Part shown: positions 52,108 to 61,489 of the stretch, one piece after another
Layout of the letters: each line of letters opens with the position of its first letter
How positions within the stretch are numbered: the stretch's first letter is position 1
Origin: Streptomyces sp. AM 2-1-1
GTDB taxonomy: Bacteria > Actinomycetota > Actinomycetes > Streptomycetales > Streptomycetaceae
NCBI RefSeq assembly: GCF_029167645.1
Contig: NZ_CP119147.1
Location: 4,730,501-4,794,500 of the forward strand
Reading direction: 5' to 3'
Length of the DNA stretch: 64,000 bases
The notes under the pieces: generated by a model
Seen by the model: only the letters and a program-made list of their open reading frames with translations
Told to the model about the DNA's origin: nothing
Databases searched by the model: none
Program-made: the position numbers and the translations under genes

Positions 52108-54759
52108 ATGGAGACCTCTACCGCACGACGGCTCCGGTGGCGCCCCCGCGGGCGCGGCCGGTGGGCGGCGGCCGTCGCGGCGCTCGTCGTGCTCGCCGGC
52201 GCGGGCACCTGGACCGCCGTGGCCGACGACACCGAGCCCGCCGTGCACCGCCAGGACCGGACGGTCCGTGACCGCGGAGTGTCCCTGGACACGTCGTACT
52301 TCACCGCCGACGGCGGTGGGAGGCGCCCCGCCGTCCTCCTCGGCCACGGATTCGGCGGCAGCAAGGACGACGTGCGCGGCGAGGCCGAGAAGCTCGCGGC
52401 GGACGGGTACGCGGTCCTCACCTGGTCCGCGCGCGGCTTCGGCAGGTCCAGCGGCGAGATCGGCCTCAACGACCCGGACGCCGAGGTCGCGGACGTCTCC
52501 CGCCTCATCGACTGGCTCGCCGCCCGGCCCGAGGTGATGCTCGACGGCGAGGGCGACCCCCGCGTCGGTGTCACCGGCGCCTCCTACGGCGGGGCGGTCG
52601 CCCTCCTCGCCGCCGGGTACGACGACCGGGTGGACGCCGTCGCACCCGTCATCACCTACTGGAACCTCGCCGACGCGCTCTTCCCCGACGGGGTGTTCAA
52701 GAAGCTCTGGGCCGGGATCTTCGTCAGCAGCGGCGGCGGCTGCGAGAAGTTCGAGAAGCGGCTCTGCGCGATGTACGAACGCGTCGCGGCGAGCGGCGCA
52801 CCGGACGCCGAGGCACGCGCCCTGCTGACGGAACGTTCCCCCTCGGCCGTCGCCGACCACATCGACGTGCCCACCCTCATCGTGCAGGGCCAGACCGACT
52901 CCCTCTTCCCGCTCGGCCAGGCCGACGCCATGGCGAAGGCCGTCGCGGACAACGGCGCCCCGGTCTCCGTCGACTGGATCGCCGGCGGCCACGACGGCGG
53001 CGACACCGAGGAGACCCGGGTCCAGAACCGGATCGGCGCCTGGTTCGACCGCTACCTCAAGGACGACCGGGGCGCCGACACCGGCCCCGCCTTCCGCGTC
53101 ACCCGCACCGGCGGCGTCGACTCCACCGACGGGGCCGCCCTCACCCGGGGCGCGAGCGCCGGCTCCTACCCCGGACTGCGCGGCGGCACCGAGGAGTTCG
53201 CCCTCCGCGGGGGCACCGCAACCGTCCGCAACCCGGCCGGAGGAAGCCCGCCCGCGATCTCCGCCGTCCCCGGCCTCGGCGCCGGACTCTCCCAGCTCTC
53301 CTCCCTCGGCGTCGGCCTCTCCCTCGACTTCCCCGGGCAGCACGCCACCTTCGACACCGCGCCGCTGAAGTCCTCGGTACGCGCCACCGGCACCCCCACC
53401 GTGCGGGTCACCGTCAAGGCCCGCAGCGGCGACGCCGTCCTCTTCGGCAAGGTCTACGACGTCTCCCCGGACGGCGGGCGCCAAGAGCTCCCCTCCCAGC
53501 TCGTCGCTCCCTTCCGCATCACCCCCGACCAGCAGGGCGAGCCCGTCGAGCTCACGCTGCCCGCCGTGGACCACGCCTTCGACGCCGGACACCGGATGCG
53601 CCTGGTGCTCTCCGCCACCGATCTCGGTTACGCGTCCCCGGCCGAACCGGACACGTACACCGTGACCGTCGACGGACCGCTCTCGGTACCCACCGACGCC
53701 GGGCTGACCGCCGCAGCCACCGGACTGCCCTGGTGGACCTGGGGACTGCCGGCCGCCGCCCTCGTGGTGGCCGCCCTACTCCTGCTCGGCGCGCGCCGCC
53801 GCACCGCGACGCCCGCACCGGACCCCGCGCTCGCGGGCGTACCGCTGCGGATCACCGGCCTCACGAAGAAGTACGCGGGCGCCTCGGACCGGTACGCCGT
53901 CCAGGACCTGGGCTTCCGCGTCGAACAGGGCCAGGTGCTCGGGCTCCTCGGTCCCAACGGCGCCGGGAAGACCACCACCCTGCGGATGCTGATGGGCCTC
54001 ATCACCCCCGACGCCGGCGAGATCCGCGTCTTCGGGCAGGCCGTCCGCCCCGGTGCCCCGGTACTCTCCCGGGTCGGCGCGTTCGTCGAAGGGGCCGGCT
54101 TCCTGCCGCACCTGACCGGCCGCGCCAACCTGGAGCTGTACTGGCAGGCCACCGGCCGCCCGGCCGAGGACTCCCGCATGGACGAGGCGCTGGAGATCGC
54201 GGGCCTCGGCGACGCGCTGGCCCGCGCCGTCCGCACCTACTCCCAGGGCATGCGCCAGCGCCTCGCCATCGCCCAGGCGATGCTCGGCATGCCCGACCTC
54301 CTCATCCTCGACGAACCGACCAACGGCCTCGACCCGCCCCAGATCCGCGAGATGCGGGACGTGATGATCCGGTACGCGGCCGGCGGCCGGACCGTCATCG
54401 TCTCCAGCCACCTCCTCTCCGAGGTCGAGCAGTCCTGCACCCACCTCGTCGTCATGGACCGGGGACGGCTCGTGCAGGCGGGCCCGGTCGACGAGATCAC
54501 CGGCTCCGGCGACATGCTGCTCGTCACCACCGCCGACGAGGTTCCCGAGCCGGTGCTCCACAAGATCGAGGCGCTCGCCGGCATCACCTCGGCCGTACGG
54601 ACCGAGGACGGACGCGGGCTGCTGGTCCGGCTCGACGGCGCCACCACCTCCACGCTGATCACCGAACTCGTCCGGCTCGACGTGCCGCTCACCGGCGTCG
54701 GACCGCACCGCCGCCTGGAGGACGCCTTCCTCACCCTGATCTCCGGAGGCACCGCATGA
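52108..54759 (+). CDS. S15/CocE-type hydrolase fused to ABC ATPase
   Basis: An 883-residue fusion. Residues about 25-40 are a membrane anchor or signal. An alpha/beta hydrolase of the X-Pro dipeptidyl-peptidase/CocE class follows: nucleophile Ser in VTGASYGGAV, Asp in VQGQTDSLFP, His in IAGGHDGGD, then a PepX_C-like beta domain. A helix at about 541-561 (WWTWGLPAAALVVAALLLLG) crosses back to the cytoplasm. The ABC ATPase has Walker A GPNGAGKTTTLR (about 616), signature YSQGMRQRLAIAQ and Walker B LLILDEPTNGLD. This puts a peptidase or esterase outside and a DrrA-like ATPase inside. The permease is the next gene. All catalytic residues look intact. Confidence 0.88.
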   Translation: METSTARRLRWRPRGRGRWAAAVAALVVLAGAGTWTAVADDTEPAVHRQDRTVRDRGVSLDTSYFTADGGGRRPAVLLGHGFGGSKDDVRGEAEKLAADGYAVLTWSARGFGRSSGEIGLNDPDAEVADVSRLIDWLAARPEVMLDGEGDPRVGVTGASYGGAVALLAAGYDDRVDAVAPVITYWNLADALFPDGVFKKLWAGIFVSSGGGCEKFEKRLCAMYERVAASGAPDAEARALLTERSPSAVADHIDVPTLIVQGQTDSLFPLGQADAMAKAVADNGAPVSVDWIAGGHDGGDTEETRVQNRIGAWFDRYLKDDRGADTGPAFRVTRTGGVDSTDGAALTRGASAGSYPGLRGGTEEFALRGGTATVRNPAGGSPPAISAVPGLGAGLSQLSSLGVGLSLDFPGQHATFDTAPLKSSVRATGTPTVRVTVKARSGDAVLFGKVYDVSPDGGRQELPSQLVAPFRITPDQQGEPVELTLPAVDHAFDAGHRMRLVLSATDLGYASPAEPDTYTVTVDGPLSVPTDAGLTAAATGLPWWTWGLPAAALVVAALLLLGARRRTATPAPDPALAGVPLRITGLTKKYAGASDRYAVQDLGFRVEQGQVLGLLGPNGAGKTTTLRMLMGLITPDAGEIRVFGQAVRPGAPVLSRVGAFVEGAGFLPHLTGRANLELYWQATGRPAEDSRMDEALEIAGLGDALARAVRTYSQGMRQRLAIAQAMLGMPDLLILDEPTNGLDPPQIREMRDVMIRYAAGGRTVIVSSHLLSEVEQSCTHLVVMDRGRLVQAGPVDEITGSGDMLLVTTADEVPEPVLHKIEALAGITSAVRTEDGRGLLVRLDGATTSTLITELVRLDVPLTGVGPHRRLEDAFLTLISGGTA

Positions 54760-55667
54760 GTGACGTCCTCACCGGTCCCGGCGGCCCGGCCTCCGGTTCC
54801 GCCCCCGCACCCGGCCCTCAGGCGCCCGGCTACCACCCCCGGCGCACCCTTCCGCTGCGCGTCGAGGCGATGCGCCAGCTCCGTCGCCGCCGCACCCTGC
54901 TGATGGGCGGGGTGCTCGCCGCCCTCCCCTTCGTCCTGATCATCGCCTTCGCGATCGGCGGCACCCCCGGCTCCCAGGGAGGATCCGCCGCCGACCGGAT
55001 CAACCTGATGGACACCGCGACCGCATCGGCCGCCAACTTCGCCGCCGTCAACCTGTTCGTCTCGGCCGGCTTCCTGCTGGTGGTGCCGGTCGCGCTGTTC
55101 TGCGGCGACACCGTCGCCTCGGAGGCGAGCTGGTCCTCGCTGCGCTACCTCCTGGCCGCGCCGGTGCCCCGCATGCGGCTGCTCCGGAGCAAGCTGATCG
55201 TCGCCCTCGGCTTCAGCCTCGCCGCGATGGTGCTGCTCCCGCTGGTCGCCCTCGTGGCCGGGGGAGCCGCCTACGGCTGGGGACCACTCCAGCTCCCCAC
55301 CGGCGGCCAACTCGCCCCGTCCGCCGCCCTGCCCCGCCTCGCGCTCGTCGTCGCCTTCGTCTTCGTCTCGCAACTCGTCACCGCAGCACTGGCGTTCTGG
55401 CTGTCGACGAGGACGGACGCCCCGCTCGGCGCGGTGGGCGGCGCGGTCGGCCTGACCATCGTCGGCAACGTCCTGGACGCGGTCACCGCGCTGGGCCACT
55501 GGCGGGACTTCCTGCCCGCGCACTGGCAGTTCGCGTGGGCGGACGCCCTCCAGCCCCAACTGGAGTGGAGCGGCATGGTCAAGGGCGCGGCCGTATCGGT
55601 GACCTATGCCCTGATCCTGTTCGCCCTGGCCTTCCGGGGGTTCAGTCGTAAGGACATCGTGTCCTGA
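54756..55667 (+). CDS. ABC-2-type permease of the hydrolase-ABC system
   Basis: A 303-residue permease with six hydrophobic segments (TLLMGGVLAALPFVLIIAFA, AVNLFVSAGFLLVVPVALFC, VALGFSLAAMVLLPLVALVA, LALVVAFVFVSQLVTAALAF, AVGGAVGLTIVGNVLDAV and VSVTYALILFALAF). The cytoplasmic EASWSSLRYLLAAPVPR loop suits contact with the ATPase. ATG 54756 overlaps the fusion gene stop, so it is co-translated. It probably forms the membrane channel for the ABC domain of the upstream protein. Confidence 0.9.
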   Translation: MSDVLTGPGGPASGSAPAPGPQAPGYHPRRTLPLRVEAMRQLRRRRTLLMGGVLAALPFVLIIAFAIGGTPGSQGGSAADRINLMDTATASAANFAAVNLFVSAGFLLVVPVALFCGDTVASEASWSSLRYLLAAPVPRMRLLRSKLIVALGFSLAAMVLLPLVALVAGGAAYGWGPLQLPTGGQLAPSAALPRLALVVAFVFVSQLVTAALAFWLSTRTDAPLGAVGGAVGLTIVGNVLDAVTALGHWRDFLPAHWQFAWADALQPQLEWSGMVKGAAVSVTYALILFALAFRGFSRKDIVS

Positions 55668-55801
55668 ACCTGATGTTCCGCCGTCCGGCCGACGGCCGGG
55701 CCCCCTCCGTCACCGCATCGAGACTCATCCGCAACCCGTTCGAGGGCTCCGGGCAGACCCCCCGCACGTCACATTCACAGATGTCGACGATGGGGGCAGA
55801 G

Positions 55802-57376
55802 ATGAAGCACAGCACACCGACACGTCCGGCCGGCCGGGCACGGGCGGGCGCGGCGTTCGGCGCACTGCTGGCGGTGGGGGCGCTGCTGGCCGGCTGCTCG
55901 GGGACGGGCGGCGGGCACGCCTCCGACGCACGCGCCCCCGACGCGCGCGGCGGCTCAGCCGGCACGACCGCCCCCGTGCCCCCGGGGCAGCAGGAGAAGC
56001 GGGACCGGGCCGCCGCCCCCGACTACCTGTCCACCTTCGCGCTCGACGTGGACACCGCCAGCTACGGCTACGCCCGACGCGTCCTCGGCGACGGGCGGCT
56101 CCCCTCGCCCGAGACCGTGCGGCCCGAGGAGTTCGTCAACAGCTTCAAGCAGGGGTACGAGCGCCCCCGCGGCAACGGCTTCTCCGTCAGCGTCGACGGG
56201 GCACGGACCGGCGGCGGGGCGGACGACTGGTCCCTGCTGCGGGTCGGCCTGGCGACCAGGGCCGCCGACGACACCGCCGTGCGGCCGCCCGCCGCCCTCA
56301 CCTTCGTCGTGGACATCTCCGGATCCATGGCCGAGACCGGCCGCCTCGACCTCGTGCGCACCTCGCTCGCCTATCTCACCGAGCAGCTGCGTGACGACGA
56401 CTCCGTCGCCCTGGTCACCTTCAGCGACGAGGCGGAGACCGTGTTCCCGATGACCGCGCTGCGCGGCCACCGGACCGATATCCGCGAAGCCGTCGACTCG
56501 CTGCGCACCGCCAGCTCCACCAACGTCGCCGCCGGAGTCGAGCGCGGCTACGACGAGGCCGTCCAGGGCCGCCGCGAGGGCGCCACCAACCGGGTCGTGC
56601 TCCTCTCCGACGCACTCGCCAACACCGGGGAGACCGATGCGGACGCGATCCTGGAGCGGATCGACAGCTCACGGCGCGAGTACGGCATCACCCTCTTCGG
56701 GGTCGGCGTCGGGAGCGACTACGGCGACGCGCTGATGGAGCGGCTCGCCGACAAGGGCGACGGCAACACCACCTACGTCGCCGACGAGACCCAGGCCCGC
56801 AAGGTCTTCGTCGACCAGCTCCCCGCCCACGTCGACCTGCGCGCCCGCGACGCCAAGGCGCAGGTGGAGTTCGACCGGGAGACCGTCCAGCAGTTCAAGC
56901 TGATCGGGTACGAGAACCGGGCCGTCGCCGACGAGGACTTCCGCGACGACAGCGTGGACGGCGGCGAGGTCGGCCCCGGCCACACGGTGACCGCGCTCTA
57001 CGCCGTACGCCTGCGCGAGGGGGCGAGCGGCCACGTCGCCACCGCCACCGTGCGCTGGCTCGACCCCGCGACCCGCGAGGCGCACGAGCGGACCGGCTCG
57101 GTGGAGACCGGGGCGATCGACGGGGCACTCTGGAACGGCTCCGACGAGCGCCTCCAGGTGGCCGCGGCGGCCGCCTACTTCGCGGACATCCTGCGCGGCG
57201 GCACCCTCCCCGGCACGCCGGGGCTGAGCGAACTCGCCTCCCGGACACGGAAACTGGCCGCGGAGACCGGGGACGGCTCGGTGAGCAAGCTGGCCGACGC
57301 CATCGACCAGGCCGCCGGACTCAAGGGCGCGGAGCCCGGTGCGCGGAGCGCCCCGGCCGAGGGGGAGATGGACTGA
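55802..57376 (+). CDS. VWA-domain lipoprotein, YfbK-like
   Basis: A 524-residue lipoprotein with lipobox LLAGC (Cys32). A YfbK-type N-terminal segment (DYLSTFALDVDTASYGYARR, RPEEFVNSF) precedes the von Willebrand A domain. MIDAS is intact: VVDISGSMAETGRLD (about 170), later the conserved Thr/Asp (LLSDALANTGETD). A DUF3520-like C-terminal region follows. Such proteins bind ligands or partners at the cell surface via a metal ion; no direct function is known. ATG 55802 follows GGGGGCAG; an earlier frame start would not give a signal peptide. Confidence 0.87.
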   Translation: MKHSTPTRPAGRARAGAAFGALLAVGALLAGCSGTGGGHASDARAPDARGGSAGTTAPVPPGQQEKRDRAAAPDYLSTFALDVDTASYGYARRVLGDGRLPSPETVRPEEFVNSFKQGYERPRGNGFSVSVDGARTGGGADDWSLLRVGLATRAADDTAVRPPAALTFVVDISGSMAETGRLDLVRTSLAYLTEQLRDDDSVALVTFSDEAETVFPMTALRGHRTDIREAVDSLRTASSTNVAAGVERGYDEAVQGRREGATNRVVLLSDALANTGETDADAILERIDSSRREYGITLFGVGVGSDYGDALMERLADKGDGNTTYVADETQARKVFVDQLPAHVDLRARDAKAQVEFDRETVQQFKLIGYENRAVADEDFRDDSVDGGEVGPGHTVTALYAVRLREGASGHVATATVRWLDPATREAHERTGSVETGAIDGALWNGSDERLQVAAAAAYFADILRGGTLPGTPGLSELASRTRKLAAETGDGSVSKLADAIDQAAGLKGAEPGARSAPAEGEMD

Positions 57377-57427
57377 CGGAGCCGGCGGGACGGTACCCGG
57401 CCGCCCGGGCCCGCCCCGCCGCCCTTC

Positions 57428-58294
57428 CTACACGTTCGGCACCTTGAGCTTCGCCCAGCTCGACGCTCCCGGGATGCCGTCGGCGGAACCGCCGCTGTAC
57501 CCCAGCTTGCGCTGCCAGGCGGCGTACGAGGCCCGGTCGGCGGTCGACCAGGAGGGCCCGGGCCCGACCGCGTACCGCCCGCAGCCCTCCGCCACGAGCC
57601 GCCGGCCCATGGCCGTGATGATCGGACTCCTGCGCCCCGCCGTGAAGAACGCGGACCCCGGGAACGGCTCGTACGCCGGCGGCGGTGGCTTCTCCGGCGC
57701 CGCGCCGAGCCGGACGGCGATCCGGTCACGCATCGCGGACATCGGGAAGCCGCGCGGGTCCACCTTCCCCGGCTGCCACTCCAGATGTCCGATCACGGAG
57801 CGCTCGGACCACTTGTGCGTCCGGCAGATCGCCGCCGAGGCCCGCTCGATCGCCAGCAACTGCGCGGCCGGCCAGGGATCCTGGCCGTCACCGAGGTTGA
57901 CGCACTCGAAGCCGTAGAAACGGGCGTTCCCGTCCGTGTTGGCCTCGTTGTCGGCGGGGAGCGCCGCCGCCTCGGCGATCACCGCGCGCAGCACGTCGTC
58001 GTCGCCGAGCCCGGCGTGGTTGGCACGGCCGTGGCCCACCATGTGGACCGTGCCCCCCTTGTCGATGACCCCGTGGCAGAGCGGCCCGGGGAGCTCCGAG
58101 TGGCCGGAGTAGCAGAGCTCCACCGAAGCCGCGGTGCCCGAGGTGACGGTGTGATGGATCATCACACCGTTGACCGGGCCCCAAGGCCCTTTGTGATCAC
58201 GGTTGTTGGTGCGCCAGCTCTTGTACTCCACGACGTTCAGGCCTTCGTCGCGGAGAGCTTTGAGCAGGATGTCGGCGGTCAAGGGGGTTGCCAT
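57428..58294 (-). CDS. PGRP-type N-acetylmuramoyl-L-alanine amidase
   Basis: A 288-residue amidase_2/PGRP-fold protein. Zinc ligand and catalytic motifs are VNGVMIHHTVTSG (His), FYGFECVNLGDG and VIGHLEWQPGKVDPRGFPM. The C-terminal part (GCGRYAVGPGPSWSTADRAS and YAAWQRKLGYSGGSADGIPG) is a peptidoglycan-binding-like module. It lacks an obvious signal peptide, as do many phage-type and Streptomyces amidases. It starts at ATG 58294 with GGGA upstream. A long hairpin separates it from the upstream GH3 gene. Confidence 0.9.
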   Translation of the reverse strand: MATPLTADILLKALRDEGLNVVEYKSWRTNNRDHKGPWGPVNGVMIHHTVTSGTAASVELCYSGHSELPGPLCHGVIDKGGTVHMVGHGRANHAGLGDDDVLRAVIAEAAALPADNEANTDGNARFYGFECVNLGDGQDPWPAAQLLAIERASAAICRTHKWSERSVIGHLEWQPGKVDPRGFPMSAMRDRIAVRLGAAPEKPPPPAYEPFPGSAFFTAGRRSPIITAMGRRLVAEGCGRYAVGPGPSWSTADRASYAAWQRKLGYSGGSADGIPGASSWAKLKVPNV

Positions 58295-58376
58295 GGCGGT
58301 GCTCCCTCGGTGCGGCTTCGTCTGCGCGGTCGTACGGGAAATCATGCCCCTCCGTAACCGCGTCGGAACCCTCGGT

Positions 58377-58424
58377 CACGATCCCGTGGGGCGCGCAGCG
58401 TAGCGCGCGCCCCACGGGATCGTG
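58377..58424. terminator. 20-bp perfect inverted repeat hairpin
   Basis: Arms 58377-58396 and 58405-58424 are perfect complements (CACGATCCCGTGGGGCGCGC on the left) around AGCGTAGC. It lies 22 bp beyond the stop of the GH3 gene and upstream of the amidase start, and probably terminates the former. Confidence 0.8.
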
Positions 58425-58446
58425 GACCGAGGACCGGATCCACGCC

Positions 58447-61059
58447 CTACCGGGTGACCCGCACCCGCGCCCGCAGCGGCAGCTCCACCGAGGAGCGCCC
58501 CACCGCGAACGCGTACGACCCCGGCAGGACGGTCCAGCCGTCGTCCGCCGACCGCCAGACGGCCAGCGACGTGCGGGGGACGTCCAGCACGACGGTGGTG
58601 GAACGGCCCGGCTCCAGGCTCACCTTGGCGAACGCCTTCAGTTGCGCCGAGGGCTCGCCCGCGGCCGCCGGGAAGGTGACGTAGAGCTGTACGACCTCGC
58701 TGCCCGCCCGGGAGCCCGTGTTGCGCACCCGCACGGTCGCCCGGTGGCCGGAGGCACCACGCTCCACCCGCAGCCCGGACAGGGCGAACGAGGTGTACGA
58801 CAGCCCGTGGCCGAACGGGAAGAGCGGCTGCTCGCCGGAGCTCTGGTACCAGCGGTACCCGACGGCCAGCCCTTCGTCGTAGTAGACCTGCTTGCCGTCG
58901 CCGGGGAACTCCACCTGCCGCTTGGCCGGCCCCTGCGTCTCCGTCGCCGGGAAGGTCTCCGGGAGCCGGCCGCCGGGCTCCGCGTCGCCGAAGAGCATCG
59001 CGGCGACCGCGTTGCCCTGCTCCTGGCCCCCGTACCAGTTGGCGATCACCGCCGGGACGGACGACAGCCACGGCATCAGTACGGCTCCCGAGGTGTTGAG
59101 CACCACGACGGTACGGGGATTGGCGGCCGCGACGGCGGCGATCAGCTCGTCCTGGTCGGCGGCGAGGGCGAGGGTCGAGCGGTCCATGCTCTCGGCGGTC
59201 ACGTCCACCACGACGACCACCGCGACCTCGGCCGCCGCCGCCACGGCCGCCGCCTCGGCGATCAGCCGGTCCTGCCCCGGCTGGTGGCCCACCCGCAGGC
59301 TCGGCGTGCCGCCGGTGTGACGGTAGGTCACCTCAATGGAGTGCGGACCCTCCGTCAGCGTCACGAAGCCGTTCTGGACCACCTCGGCGCCGGTCGCGTA
59401 CTCCGCCACCACCGCCCCGTCGATCGTCAGCACCACCGCGCCGCCGCCGCCCAGCGAGAACCGGTAACGCCCCGCGACGGACGCCGTGTACGTACCGCTG
59501 TACCGCGCCGACCAGGCGCCGGTCCGGCCGCTCACCGGCGCCGGCGCGCCCGTCCAGTCGAGCCGGTCGGTGGTCGTGGTGGCGAGGACCGTACCGGTGA
59601 GGTCCCCCGAGGCGTAGTAGACGGCCCGCAGACCCGCGCCGAGCGCCGCGGCCGGAACCACGGGCAACGCGCCGACCCCCAGGGTGCCGCGCGCGTAGGT
59701 CACCGGGACACTCCCCGCGCGGGCCGTGATCCCGGCGAGCGGGGTCACCACCCCGCCGTACGCGTTGACGCTGCCCGAACCACCGCCGTGCGACCGGTAC
59801 CCGGCACCCGCCGCGTCCCCGATCACCGCCACGGACCCCGGCGCGGCGAACGGCAGCACCCCACCTGCGTTCTTCAGCAGCACACTCCCCTCCACCCCGA
59901 TCCGACGGGCGAGCGTCCGGTTCTCCTCGGTCGAGACGACCGTGTCCAGCACCGTCAGGGGATCGGGGAGCGGATGGTCGAAGAGCCCGACCCGGTACAT
60001 CGCCGTCAGCACCTGCACCGCCATGGTGTCGAGCGCCCGCTCCGTGACCGCGCCCCGCGCCACCGCCGAGGCGAGCGCCGCCCCGAAGTACGTCGATCCG
60101 GGCATCTCCGTGGTGGCGCCCGCCTCCGCGGTCCGTACCGTGCTGTGGGTACCTCCCCAGTCCGACATCACGATGCCGTCGAACCCCCAGCCGTCCCGCA
60201 GCACGTCCTGGACCAGCGTCCGGTTCTCGTGCGTCCAGACGCCGTTGACCTTGTTGTACGCGGTCATCACCGCGCCCACACCCCCCTCCTGGACGGCGGC
60301 GCGGAACGCCGGGAAGTAGATCTCGTGCAGGGCCCGCGAGGAGACCACCGCGTCGATGGAATGGCGCAGGGTCTCCTGGTTGTTGGCCGCGAAGTGCTTC
60401 ACCGTCGCCATGACGTGGTGCGACTGGATGCCCCGGACGACCGGGCCGGCCAACGCCGCGTTGAGGTGCGGATCCTCGGTGAACGTCTCGAAGGACCGGC
60501 CCCACCGGGGAGTCCGCAGGATGTTGACGCACGGACCGAGCGCCACGTTGTGACCCTTGGCCGCCTGCTCGCCGCCGTACGCCCGCCCGTACGTCTCCGC
60601 CGCCGCCGGGTCCCAGGTCGCCGCCAGCGCCTTCGAACACGGCCACTGGGTCACCCCCGTCGAACCGTTGCCCACCCCGCTCGGCCCGTCCGCCAGGATG
60701 GTCGCGGGGATGCCGAGGCGCTCGTTGCCCACCACCTTGCCGACGTACCCGGGCCGGGCGACCTGCTCCTTGACGTTCACCCCGTGCAGCAGCGCGATCT
60801 TCTCGTCCGTCGTCATCCGGGCGACCAGATCCACGGCCTTCGCCCGCGCCGCAGCCGTTCCCGGCTGCGCCACGGGGCCGACCGTCACGGGCGCGCCCCC
60901 TTCCGGGACCGGACCGCCGGAACCCGCACTCCTGTGCGTGTGCGCGTGCGTGTTCCTCTCCGCGGCCCCGGCCCCGGCCCCGGATCCCACCGCGCCGAGA
61001 CCGGCGGCTACCACGCCCGAACTCCCCAGTCTCAGCAGCGAACGACGACTGACCTGCAT
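58447..61059 (-). CDS. Tat-exported GH3 beta-glucosidase with PA14 domain
   Basis: An 870-residue family 3 glycoside hydrolase. The N-terminus MQVSRRSLLRLGSSGVVAAG is a Tat signal. The catalytic barrel contains KHFAANNQE and the nucleophile Asp in DGIVMSDWGGTHST (about 299). A PA14 domain (about 470-560; LRAVYYASGDLTG, AGRYRFSLGG) is inserted in the GH3_C domain, and a fibronectin III-like domain (VRVRNTGSRAGSEVVQLY) ends the protein. PA14-containing GH3 enzymes often bind oligosaccharide substrates. Likely role: extracellular hydrolysis of beta-glucosides. Confidence 0.93.
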   Translation of the reverse strand: MQVSRRSLLRLGSSGVVAAGLGAVGSGAGAGAAERNTHAHTHRSAGSGGPVPEGGAPVTVGPVAQPGTAAARAKAVDLVARMTTDEKIALLHGVNVKEQVARPGYVGKVVGNERLGIPATILADGPSGVGNGSTGVTQWPCSKALAATWDPAAAETYGRAYGGEQAAKGHNVALGPCVNILRTPRWGRSFETFTEDPHLNAALAGPVVRGIQSHHVMATVKHFAANNQETLRHSIDAVVSSRALHEIYFPAFRAAVQEGGVGAVMTAYNKVNGVWTHENRTLVQDVLRDGWGFDGIVMSDWGGTHSTVRTAEAGATTEMPGSTYFGAALASAVARGAVTERALDTMAVQVLTAMYRVGLFDHPLPDPLTVLDTVVSTEENRTLARRIGVEGSVLLKNAGGVLPFAAPGSVAVIGDAAGAGYRSHGGGSGSVNAYGGVVTPLAGITARAGSVPVTYARGTLGVGALPVVPAAALGAGLRAVYYASGDLTGTVLATTTTDRLDWTGAPAPVSGRTGAWSARYSGTYTASVAGRYRFSLGGGGAVVLTIDGAVVAEYATGAEVVQNGFVTLTEGPHSIEVTYRHTGGTPSLRVGHQPGQDRLIAEAAAVAAAAEVAVVVVVDVTAESMDRSTLALAADQDELIAAVAAANPRTVVVLNTSGAVLMPWLSSVPAVIANWYGGQEQGNAVAAMLFGDAEPGGRLPETFPATETQGPAKRQVEFPGDGKQVYYDEGLAVGYRWYQSSGEQPLFPFGHGLSYTSFALSGLRVERGASGHRATVRVRNTGSRAGSEVVQLYVTFPAAAGEPSAQLKAFAKVSLEPGRSTTVVLDVPRTSLAVWRSADDGWTVLPGSYAFAVGRSSVELPLRARVRVTR

Positions 61060-61489
61060 GGCCTCTCCCGGTGCTCGAATGCCAGGAACCTAACGGCCGG
61101 TGGCACGTACGCCCGGGAGACATCACGGTGACCGCCCTTCCGGTACACCGATGCAGCCATGGGGGTGACAAGTCACCCGGCACGCGGGGGTACTGCTGGA
61201 CGACGGTGGCGGGCCGTCAGGGCGCCGCCCGAGCATCAGCAGCCCGAACCCGGCACCGATGGCCGGTCAATCACCTGAGTTGACGCCACACGCACGGATG
61301 ACTTCTTCATCCGCCGCCCCGGGATTCCCGGGCAGACGTGTAGGACCACCCCGTGCGGTGACTACTTTTACGGGTGTTCGGGCTCGATAAGGAGTGCTTC
61401 CCGCAGCCCGTGCGGTAGGCAGGAAACGTGACACCGTGACCGACCACCGCTGCGCGCTCACCCCCCGTCCATTCCGAGGATCGCGAGGC
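61060..61489. other. 430-bp gene-free divergent region
   Basis: Between the GH3 gene and ctaD no gene is seen. There is a CCGGGATTCCCGG palindrome near 61318-61330 and a TTGACG near 61279, but no convincing paired -10 box. Confidence 0.5.
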
